This document shows, piece by piece, positions 42,590 to 50,286 of a DNA stretch of 64,000 bases. The position numbers and the translations under genes are program-made. The notes beneath the pieces were generated by a model, which saw nothing but the letters and a program-made list of their open reading frames with translations, had not been told where the DNA came from and ran no database searches. This stretch comes from Muribaculaceae bacterium. GTDB taxonomy: Bacteria > Bacteroidota > Bacteroidia > Bacteroidales > Muribaculaceae. Location: the NCBI GenBank assembly GCA_022509085.1, contig JAFLTW010000010.1:1-64000 (forward strand), written 5' to 3'. Each line of letters begins with the position of its first letter. Position 1 is the first letter of the stretch.

Positions 42590-42666
42590 CATGTCCACCA
42601 CCAAGGTCGCTTTGCGACTTCGCTCCCTTATGGTTGAGTTAACCATGGGTTAAGCTCTTCGAGCTA
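42590..42666. repeat. Intergenic palindromic repeat, copy B (partial)
   Basis: It contains ACCAAGG...CCTTATGGT as imperfect arms around GTCGCTTTGCGAC, then GTTAACCATGGGTTAAGCTC and the palindrome AGCTCTTCGAGCT, matching the right part of the copies at 20364 and 61205. Confidence 0.65.
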
Positions 42667-42748
42667 GGGAGTGTGGGACAAGGGCAGGGAGGGGGAGGGG
42701 GATTTTCGGCGGAAATATGTTTTTAAACATTGTTAATAAATGTTAATA

Positions 42749-42795
42749 GGGGGGGGGGCGAAATACTTTTTTAAAAGAAAAATTTTCTACCTTTG
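42749..42795 (+). promoter_or_regulatory. Putative fimbrial-operon promoter with a G10 tract
   Basis: Ten consecutive G (42749-42758) lie 29 bp upstream of a -7 box TACCTTTG (42788-42795). No TTTG is present at the -33 position. The G run sits at about -50 to -40, where a length change would alter spacing to an upstream activator or bent DNA. The leader to the start codon is about 80 bases. Confidence 0.6.
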
Positions 42796-42882
42796 TATTT
42801 CAGAAAAACACAAATAAATGCAATAGTGCGTTTCCCCAAAAAACGTGTTATTGTCATTACCTTTCACTGAACTCAGAACGTT

Positions 42883-44169
42883 TTGAAAAATAAGACATTA
42901 ATCAAAGGAGCGGCCACGATGCTCATTATGGGATGCGCACTCGTAGGAGTGGAGGCCGCAGTAGGAGCCACACCTTCCGACGGGAAGGGAGTGGTGGTGA
43001 TGGATACCGTGATCCACATTGACCGGCAATTCCTTATCAGCACGGACACCTTTACGAAAGCAACGAGCCACCGCAACGACTGGCCTGAACTCGACCTCAG
43101 CACCGACACCATAACACAGGTTGACGTGCAGGGTCGCGCCTCGATTGATGGTCCGGAGGAGCTCAACAACCGGCTGGCACGCGAGAGGGCAGAGAAGATG
43201 AAGGGCACAATGCTCGACCATCTTCCCATCCACCCCGCCAACATCAAGACCTCGTATATCGGCGAGGACTGGCCGCTCTTCCGCCAACTGGTGAGCGACG
43301 ACAGCGCCATCCCTGCGCAGGGAGAGCTGCTGGCCATCATAGACGGCGGCGGGACAAATGCCGAGAAGGAGGCACGCATAAGGAAGATGAACGGCGGCGT
43401 GACATGGCGTTACCTTGCCAAGAACATCCTGCCCAAGATGCGCTATGCCAGCGTGGCCATGCGCATCACGCGCACGGTGGTGCCCCCCGAGCCGGAACCC
43501 CTGCCGGCGCCAGTGCCCGTCTACATCGGACCCGACACCATGAGCTTCGTCGAAGAGGAGATCGTGGTGGTGGAAGAGGAGCTGCCCGTTGTAGCCGAAA
43601 TCGTGCCCGACGACTGGTACAGGAAGATGTACATCAAGACCAACGCCCCGGCATGGGCCATGCTCTGGCAGAACCTCGCCGTGGAGTTTGACCTTGCGAA
43701 ACACTGGAGTGTATCGCTCCCGGTATACTGGTCGCCCTACAACTACGGCAAGCAGCAGCTCAAATTCCGCACCCTGGCCTTCGTGCCCGAGTTCAGATAC
43801 TGGCCCAAGGCCGACAACATGGGCTTCTACGTCAACGCCCACTTCGGGGTGGCCTCCTACAACTACGCCAAAGACGGCGAGTTCCGCTATCAGGACCACC
43901 GCGGCCGCACCCCGGCTCTGGGCGGCGGTGTAGGACTGGGCTACAGGTTCTACTTCTGCCGCAACCACCACTGGAGCATGGAGGTAGGCGTAGGCGCGGG
44001 CATCTACCGCCTCGACTACGACCTCTACCTCAACACCCCGAGCACCAAAGACGGCAAGCTCGTAGGGCGGCGGCAGCGCACATTCTACGGCATAGACCAG
44101 GCAGCCGTAACCTTCAGCTACAGCTTCGGGCTGCGGAAGAAGGACACACAGAAAGGAGGGAATGAATGA
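42883..44169 (+). CDS. DUF3575 / OmpA-like outer-membrane-associated protein of the fimbrial locus
   Basis: 428 residues. It starts at TTG (42883): an in-frame stop lies 12 bp upstream and the only nearby ATG (residue 13) would cut off the charged n-region of the signal peptide (KNKTLIKGAATMLIMGCALVG). About residues 80-190 have the OmpA-like pattern ASIDGPEELNNRLARERAE. About 205-240 is a Pro/Glu/Val-rich linker. About 245-420 is the DUF3575 domain (IKTNAPAWAMLWQNLAVEFD, then beta-strands), likely a small beta-barrel. DUF3575 proteins commonly head Bacteroidales fimbrillin loci; they may link the pilus assembly to the cell wall. Its stop overlaps the next ATG. Confidence 0.8.
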   Translation: MKNKTLIKGAATMLIMGCALVGVEAAVGATPSDGKGVVVMDTVIHIDRQFLISTDTFTKATSHRNDWPELDLSTDTITQVDVQGRASIDGPEELNNRLARERAEKMKGTMLDHLPIHPANIKTSYIGEDWPLFRQLVSDDSAIPAQGELLAIIDGGGTNAEKEARIRKMNGGVTWRYLAKNILPKMRYASVAMRITRTVVPPEPEPLPAPVPVYIGPDTMSFVEEEIVVVEEELPVVAEIVPDDWYRKMYIKTNAPAWAMLWQNLAVEFDLAKHWSVSLPVYWSPYNYGKQQLKFRTLAFVPEFRYWPKADNMGFYVNAHFGVASYNYAKDGEFRYQDHRGRTPALGGGVGLGYRFYFCRNHHWSMEVGVGAGIYRLDYDLYLNTPSTKDGKLVGRRQRTFYGIDQAAVTFSYSFGLRKKDTQKGGNE

Positions 44170-45191
44170 AAAGCGTCAACACATTGAAAGCCCTGGCGGT
44201 GGCCCTGGCCACAGCAATCGGTGCAAGCTCGTGTGTACATCAGTATCCCGAAGAGATCACTGAAGACTACGAGCTGGTGTTTACCGTATTGCAAGACACC
44301 CAGTGGCTCCCCGACTACGACCTGTTCCTCACCCGCGAGGGGGAGGGCAGCCTGGCCATAAGATACGACTTCAGGGTTTACCCCAAGGGCAACACCACCT
44401 ATCCCGTAAAGGAATTCACGATAGTGAAGGAAGACCTCACGCGTGCCGACTACACCACCACCGTGATGCTCCCCGAGGGGGAATTCGACATCTACTGCTG
44501 GTCGGACTACTGCACCTTGGCCGACGGCGCCCCCATCTACTATGACGACTCCAACTTCGGCGCCATCACCTACATCAAGCCCTATGAGGGCGACACGGAG
44601 CTGCGCGACGCCTTCCGCGGGGTGACGACGGTAAAGGTGGAGGCACCCGACTACTTCGAGCCCGTGCCCTCCGAGGGCACGATCACGCTGAGCAGGCCCG
44701 TAGCCCGCTACCGCATCTACTCCATAGACCTTGAAGACTTCATAGACCACGAGGTGACGCGCGGTAAGCTGATGCCGCCGAGCGAGGTGGCAGCCGGCGC
44801 CAACGCCGCCCGCTACGCCCGCCTGCAAGACTATGTGGTGAAGGTGATATATCCGCTATACATGCCCGCCGTATTCGACAACTTCTCCAACAACCCCATC
44901 GACTCCTGGACAGGCATCAGTTTTACGGGCAGCATGGTGCAGGCCTCGCAGGAGGAAGCCCTTCTGGCCTTCGACTATGTCTACGTGAACGGCGAGGAGT
45001 CCGGCGTGCAGGTGATGATCGAGGTGTACGACCCCGACGGGATTCTTATAGCACGCTCGTCGACCATGACGATTCCTACGAAGCGTAACCGCACCACCAA
45101 CGTCTACGGCAAGTTCCTGACGACACTGCGCTCGGACGGCGTGGGTATCAACCCCGACTTCGACGGTGAATACAACATTGAGTTGCCGTGA
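44166..45191 (+). CDS. FimB/Mfa2-like anchor lipoprotein
   Basis: 341 residues with a lipobox (ATAIGASSC, Cys23). Two beta-rich halves: about 35-170, ending in DAFRGVTTVKVEAPD, and about 175-340 with ITLSRPVARYRIYSIDLED, the pattern of the FimB/Mfa2 family of minor pilins (DUF5119-like). There is no Thr-Arg-Ala processing site after the lipobox, unlike the downstream fimbrillins. That fits an anchor which keeps its lipid and caps the pilus at the outer membrane. It overlaps the DUF3575 gene by 4 bp. Confidence 0.75.
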   Translation: MKSVNTLKALAVALATAIGASSCVHQYPEEITEDYELVFTVLQDTQWLPDYDLFLTREGEGSLAIRYDFRVYPKGNTTYPVKEFTIVKEDLTRADYTTTVMLPEGEFDIYCWSDYCTLADGAPIYYDDSNFGAITYIKPYEGDTELRDAFRGVTTVKVEAPDYFEPVPSEGTITLSRPVARYRIYSIDLEDFIDHEVTRGKLMPPSEVAAGANAARYARLQDYVVKVIYPLYMPAVFDNFSNNPIDSWTGISFTGSMVQASQEEALLAFDYVYVNGEESGVQVMIEVYDPDGILIARSSTMTIPTKRNRTTNVYGKFLTTLRSDGVGINPDFDGEYNIELP

Positions 45192-45231
45192 CGGCTGAGG
45201 AAAGTTCCCGATTTAAGTTTAGAAGATTTAT

Positions 45232-46035
45232 ATGAACAAGATACAGACTATAGCAATATGCGCTCTTGCGCTGCTGACGGGAGCCTGCGCCTCCGACGAA
45301 CCCGCCAAGGGAGGGGAGGAGCGGGTAAGCATCACACTTTTTGCCCCCGAGACGCTGACAAGGGCAGAGGGCACGGTGACTGTCGACAGGCTGAGCTATG
45401 CCATATTCGACATCACCGACGGCAGCCGCGAGACGATAGAGACCACCACACTCGATGGGGAGGTATCCTTCCCGATGAACCTCAACCTTGACCTCGTGGC
45501 CGGACATCAGTACGGACTGCTCTTTTGGGCCGGCAACGCCGACGCACCATATATAATAGACCTTGAGGCCGGTACGCTGACGGCGGACTACACCAAGGCC
45601 AAGGCCGGCGACCCGGCCCTCGACGGCTTCTACGGCTACGCCACCGTGAGCCTTGACAATGCCACGTCGCTCTCGCTGACGCTGCAGCGCCCCTTCGCGA
45701 TGGTGGCCATCGGAGCCACGACGGAGCCTGCGACCGACGCGCAGGCTGCGGTAAGCGTGAGCTCGGCAGCCACGACGCTCAACCTCCTGAAGGGCGAGAC
45801 CTCGGGAGATGAAGTGGCTGACTTCGCGACGGCACCGGTGGTGAGCGGTGAAGACTACCCCGTGGAGGGCTATTACTACGTGACGTATGCCTACGTGCTG
45901 GAGCCCAAGGCTCCCACGAAGGGCGTTACCGTGAGCTATACTTATAACGGCACGACAGTGACGGCAAACGACGTGACCCTGCAGGCCAACTACCGCACCA
46001 ACATCTACGGCACGTTGCCCGGGGTAGGGAACTAA
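45232..46035 (+). CDS. Single-domain fimbrillin-like lipoprotein (DUF6562-type)
   Basis: 267 residues: lipobox LLTGAC (Cys19), a short leader, then LTRAEG with Arg44 as the likely processing site. One beta-rich domain follows (VDRLSYAIFDITDG; PFAMVAIGATTEP), which ends the protein at LQANYRTNIYGTL plus six residues. It is the minimal form of the domain that opens the six longer paralogues downstream, and the shortest member of the array. Probably the stalk-type or base pilin; without a C-terminal module it could be the polymerising unit. Confidence 0.75.
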   Translation: MNKIQTIAICALALLTGACASDEPAKGGEERVSITLFAPETLTRAEGTVTVDRLSYAIFDITDGSRETIETTTLDGEVSFPMNLNLDLVAGHQYGLLFWAGNADAPYIIDLEAGTLTADYTKAKAGDPALDGFYGYATVSLDNATSLSLTLQRPFAMVAIGATTEPATDAQAAVSVSSAATTLNLLKGETSGDEVADFATAPVVSGEDYPVEGYYYVTYAYVLEPKAPTKGVTVSYTYNGTTVTANDVTLQANYRTNIYGTLPGVGN

Positions 46036-46072
46036 GAACGAAGATAATAAATAAAAAATTAGATATACAACA

Positions 46073-47917
46073 ATGAAAAAAATCAATTATTTGGTATTGG
46101 GCGCTGCCGGTCTTCTGCTGGCATCCTGCGCCAACGAAGACCTCAAGTCGCCGGGTAACGGTGGACTGGAAATCACAATCAATCTGCCGTCAGACCTCGC
46201 CACGAGGGCCGACGAGGCTCAGATGAAGCTCTATTACGCCGTCTACGACAGCAACGATGCCGTAGTGGAGAAAGACAACATCTCCTTCAGCGGTACGCAG
46301 ACGAAGCTCGGTCTCAACCTGCTTTCGGGCAAGGAATACACAGTGGCATTCTTTGCGCAGAATGCTGCGTGTGATGGCGTCTATGCTTTCAACGAGGCCA
46401 CACAGACCGTAAGCGTATCATACTCCGCGATGAACAACAGCGACGCCAACAATACGGGCGTCTACGACTGCTTTTACGGCAGCATAGCCGACGTCTCGGG
46501 CGACAGTGAGACTGGTCTGTCGGTAACGCTTTACCGTCCGCTGGCCCAGATAAACTGGGGTGCCACCGACCTTGATGCGGCCACGGTACAGAACATATAC
46601 GGTGAAAACGGAGCCAACGTCTATGCCACGCTGAGCACTACGGCTGCCAACAGCTTCAACATCCTCACGGGAGCTCTTTCGGGCGAGGAGAAGATCGACC
46701 TGGGTCCCTTCCAGGTGCCGACAGCGACCTATCCCACGGGCACAGGCATTGATTACGTAGCCATGCAGTATGTGCTTGCTCCCAAGACCTCCGCGGTCTA
46801 CGACCTCAACCTTGCCATCAGCAACAATGCAGAAGGCACTGACGAGACTACTGAGGTAGTGGTGACGGCAGCTCCGCTGCAGGCCAACTACCGCACCAAC
46901 ATCTACGGCTCGCTCTTCACCGACAACTTCAACATCAACATCCAGCTCGCCGACTGGACCGTGCCTGCCAACGAGGTTGACATGGACGGTGCAGTAGTGG
47001 AAATTGAAAACGGCGTTGTGACCTGCATCACACCGAAACTTCCCGACGGCGTTACTCAAGAAGATCTTGAAGCCGAGGGTGCCGGCGCCGTAGCCATCGA
47101 TGCGGACGGCAATCCTGTTTATTTCAAGCCCATAGGCACAGATATAAACAAAGCGTTGAGCAGCTATGACGAGATATACTTCGCAAAGAACGCTGTGATT
47201 ACGACGGGTCAGCATACAATGGTAATTCCCAACAGGGCATCGACGACAATACATGGCAACGGAGCCACCATCACAGAGGGCGCACAGGATTTCGCGCTTA
47301 TGGATTCTTATCCTGACGGAGCCGAGATCAATCTGACCATCAGTAATCTGAATGGAATGAGAGTCTGGAACGGTCCTGCAGGAACATTCACAATGAATAT
47401 CAATCTCACGAACTGTACGCTTAAGGGTACAGGACTTACGGACGGAACCCACAATCTTGTAATGACGCGTCGTGACACCGGTGTGGACGGTACTATCAAC
47501 TTTGTGCTCCAGAACTGCTATGTACAGGACTCTCAGGTAGGTTTTCACACCACCTTTCCCGGCACGATGATATTTAAGGACTGTACATTTACCACGGTAG
47601 GAATTCCCTTAAATATTGCCAAGAAAGCTACAAGGCCCGCAAACATCACTGTAACCGGTTGTGATTTTGAAACCTGCGGTATAGCATACTCAGACACAAG
47701 TAACAATGCCTATGATTATGCAGCACCTGTCCGCGTAGTCGACAATGCGGGTCCGGATGATTCAATCAATCTTCTTGTGGAATACTGCACCTTCACCGGC
47801 ACAACCAGCCCGGATAATATCCTGCTGATGGATTATCGTTCCGGCAAGACTTGGTTCCCGGTGAAGTATACTGTAGTAGGCTGCACCCCGGACGATCCTT
47901 CGGTAAGAGCTGAGTAA
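46073..47917 (+). CDS. Fimbrillin-domain lipoprotein with beta-helix C-terminal region (pair 1)
   Basis: 614 residues. Lipobox LLLASC (Cys19), site ATRADE (Arg45). The fimbrillin domain (about 32-285) has MKLYYAVYD, LYRPLAQINWGATDLD and the closing QANYRTNIYGSLF. The C-terminal ~300 residues form a repetitive beta-solenoid: ITTGQHTMVIPNRASTTIHG, then rungs with NLTNCTL, LQNCYV, FKDCTF and VTGCDF (Asn/Asp-Cys-Thr spacing ~20-25). Such right-handed beta-helices often bind glycans or proteins. Likely a surface adhesin subunit. It starts 37 bp after the previous gene. Confidence 0.8.
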   Translation: MKKINYLVLGAAGLLLASCANEDLKSPGNGGLEITINLPSDLATRADEAQMKLYYAVYDSNDAVVEKDNISFSGTQTKLGLNLLSGKEYTVAFFAQNAACDGVYAFNEATQTVSVSYSAMNNSDANNTGVYDCFYGSIADVSGDSETGLSVTLYRPLAQINWGATDLDAATVQNIYGENGANVYATLSTTAANSFNILTGALSGEEKIDLGPFQVPTATYPTGTGIDYVAMQYVLAPKTSAVYDLNLAISNNAEGTDETTEVVVTAAPLQANYRTNIYGSLFTDNFNINIQLADWTVPANEVDMDGAVVEIENGVVTCITPKLPDGVTQEDLEAEGAGAVAIDADGNPVYFKPIGTDINKALSSYDEIYFAKNAVITTGQHTMVIPNRASTTIHGNGATITEGAQDFALMDSYPDGAEINLTISNLNGMRVWNGPAGTFTMNINLTNCTLKGTGLTDGTHNLVMTRRDTGVDGTINFVLQNCYVQDSQVGFHTTFPGTMIFKDCTFTTVGIPLNIAKKATRPANITVTGCDFETCGIAYSDTSNNAYDYAAPVRVVDNAGPDDSINLLVEYCTFTGTTSPDNILLMDYRSGKTWFPVKYTVVGCTPDDPSVRAE

Positions 47918-47942
47918 ATAAGAATTAGAAATAAACAAGATA

Positions 47943-50168
47943 ATGAAGAAGATTAATTTGATGATGGTTGGCGCAGCGGGACTGCTGCTTGCATCCTGCG
48001 CCAACGATGCCGACCTGCAGGGGCCGGCAAGCGGAGACGGCAACGTGACGATAACCGTAAGTCTGCCGGAGCTGACTCCCAACACACGTGCCGACTTCGG
48101 TACGGGTATGAGTTCGAAAGTGCTGCAATATGCAGTGTATTACGCCGATGCAGATGGTAACCCGACGGAGCTCGCCTTCGCCGATCAGGCTGCTTTCGGC
48201 AACTCCACAACCACCACACTCAGCCTCAACCTGCTCAACAAGCAGTATGTGATAGCATTTTTCGCCCAGTCAGGAGCCAGCGCCGCAGAGGAATCCTACG
48301 TCTTTGACGCTGAAGAGCGGACCATCAACGTAGACTATAGCCTGATGAAATCGGAAACCAACCTTGCCGACGGCTATGACTGCTTCTACAACACCGAGGT
48401 GGTAGACCTGACGAGCGACGGATCGACGACTCCCTCGGCCAGCTTCGACGTGAAGCTCTATCGCCCCGTAGCCCAGATAAACTGGGGCGCCAACGACATT
48501 GACGCCACCGACGAGATTACCTCAATCTACGGAGCGGGCGGTGAAAACATCATGACGCAGCTTACGGTTGATGAGAGCAGTAAACTGGCCACCTCGCTCA
48601 ACGTCTTCACGGGCGTCGTAGAAAAAGATTTCTATGGAGTGATAGGTGGCGAGAATCCCAACTTCGCGAAGCCTGCTTCGGAATACGTATACCCGGTGGC
48701 CTATCCCACCAACCAGTATATTGCGCTCCAGTATGTGCTCGTAGGAGTACCCCAGGCCATATCGGGCGACGCCACCACAGCCTCCGTATATGAGGTTGTG
48801 CTCGACATCAACAACGGCGCAAACGGCACATCTACCTACAACAATGCGGTAGAGGTGCTCAACATGCCGCTTCAGCCCAACTACCAGACCAACATCTACG
48901 GCGCGCTGCTCAGCAACAACGTCAGCTTCAACATCGAGGTAATGCCGGGCTTCGCGGGAGATCTTGACAATCCTCTCAAGTGGGACGGCTCCACAGTGAC
49001 CTATCCCTCGACCATAAACGGCAAGGTTGCCATCAACCGCGCATCGGACCTTGCCGGACTGGCAAACATGGTGAACGGTGCTGACGGCCAGCAACAGACA
49101 GATTTCAGCGGCCAGACGGTAGTGCTGAACGCTGACTTCGACATGGGCGGCAACAGCCTTAGCCTCGGTTCGGCGACACGCAGCAGCGCGACAGCCAGCG
49201 GCAATTCCTTCAGTGGGGTATTTGACGGCCAGGGGCACACCATCAGCAACATAACAATTACAAACGAAGGGGGAAGTGCCAATGACTGTATCGGATTCAT
49301 ACCGAGCCTTTCCGGTCCCGACGCTGCCTTAAAGAACGTAACCTTCAGTGAAATCAACATAGACGGAGGTGCGGCCGAACAGGCAGGTGTGGTAGCTCTT
49401 GTAACAGGAGGAGGCACGGTGTCCGGAGTGACCGTCACGTCCGGTTCCATAACTTGCGCCGAAACTTGCGGTGCTGTCGTGGGTCGTATGATTGCCACCG
49501 GTACCATCTCAGATTGCAAGAATGAGGGTGCAAGCGTAACGGGTACTCAAAAAGTAGGTGGTGTAGTAGGAGCGGCTTACTACAACAGCACGGATGCCTA
49601 CATGACAATAAGCAACTGCTCCAACAGCGGCACGGTAACGGGCACAAAGGTTGTTGGGGGAGTTATAGGTATGAGTGCGGCCATCGTAACTTCCTGTACC
49701 AACACCGGAAGCGTAAACAGCAGCTCTACCGAAGTAGGCGGTATCGTTGGATGGCAGTATTTCAGCGGTAAGATTATGAGCTGCACCAACAAGGGAGCAG
49801 TAACCGCCACAGGAAGCATTATCGGAGGTATCGTAGGAAACATATCCTACGCCAATGTCTCCACATCATATCCTTTGCTTGAAACGATAGAAGTCAGCGG
49901 CAACACCAACGAGGCAGTAATTACCGGTAGTGGAGAGGTAGGCGGTATTGTAGGCCGTTTTAACAGCCCGGGTATTTGCATCAACAATACCAACACAGCT
50001 TCTGAACTCGTCGCTTCAAGCAACGGTTCTGTAGCCGGTATAATCGGAAGCATTCAGGGTACTGGGGTCCAGGTAGCCAACAATACATCCACAACCACAG
50101 TGGACAACATGACCGGCAAAACCAAATCGGAACTTTACAACGGGACCGCTCTTCCCTATAATCCCTAA
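47943..50168 (+). CDS. Fimbrillin-domain lipoprotein with GLUG-repeat C-terminal region (pair 1)
   Basis: 741 residues. Cys19 lipobox; site NTRADF (Arg49). The fimbrillin domain (about 35-330) has VAQINWGANDID and ends QPNYQTNIYGALL. Then a linker with INRASDLAGLANMV and FSGVFDGQGHTISNITI leads into GLUG-type repeats (VGGVVGAAYYN, VVGGVIGMSA, VGGIVGWQYF, IGGIVGNISY, VGGIVGRF), each about 30-45 residues with a Cys-Thr-Asn turn. GLUG repeats are found in large bacterial adhesins. Gap to the previous gene 25 bp; to the next 118 bp, with a hairpin. Confidence 0.82.
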   Translation: MKKINLMMVGAAGLLLASCANDADLQGPASGDGNVTITVSLPELTPNTRADFGTGMSSKVLQYAVYYADADGNPTELAFADQAAFGNSTTTTLSLNLLNKQYVIAFFAQSGASAAEESYVFDAEERTINVDYSLMKSETNLADGYDCFYNTEVVDLTSDGSTTPSASFDVKLYRPVAQINWGANDIDATDEITSIYGAGGENIMTQLTVDESSKLATSLNVFTGVVEKDFYGVIGGENPNFAKPASEYVYPVAYPTNQYIALQYVLVGVPQAISGDATTASVYEVVLDINNGANGTSTYNNAVEVLNMPLQPNYQTNIYGALLSNNVSFNIEVMPGFAGDLDNPLKWDGSTVTYPSTINGKVAINRASDLAGLANMVNGADGQQQTDFSGQTVVLNADFDMGGNSLSLGSATRSSATASGNSFSGVFDGQGHTISNITITNEGGSANDCIGFIPSLSGPDAALKNVTFSEINIDGGAAEQAGVVALVTGGGTVSGVTVTSGSITCAETCGAVVGRMIATGTISDCKNEGASVTGTQKVGGVVGAAYYNSTDAYMTISNCSNSGTVTGTKVVGGVIGMSAAIVTSCTNTGSVNSSSTEVGGIVGWQYFSGKIMSCTNKGAVTATGSIIGGIVGNISYANVSTSYPLLETIEVSGNTNEAVITGSGEVGGIVGRFNSPGICINNTNTASELVASSNGSVAGIIGSIQGTGVQVANNTSTTTVDNMTGKTKSELYNGTALPYNP

Positions 50169-50216
50169 AAACTAAGACAACGAAAAGAAACCTTAGAATA
50201 CGAAAACACACTGAAA

Positions 50217-50247
50217 GCGATAGCGGAGGTTCGCGCCCCGCTATCGC
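50217..50247 (+). promoter_or_regulatory. Intercistronic hairpin in the fimbrial array
   Basis: GCGATAGCGG and CCGCTATCGC, ten perfect pairs, 11-base loop, no T-run. A possible mRNA-processing or partial-termination element between the first and second gene pairs. Confidence 0.6.
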
Positions 50248-50286
50248 CCCAAAAACTAAAACAATAACATAATTTTAAGAATCAAC

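Noticed and set aside
46418..47548. - strand frames within the fimbrillin genes
   Set aside because: All arise opposite repetitive coding sequence. None has a start context, promoter or domain.
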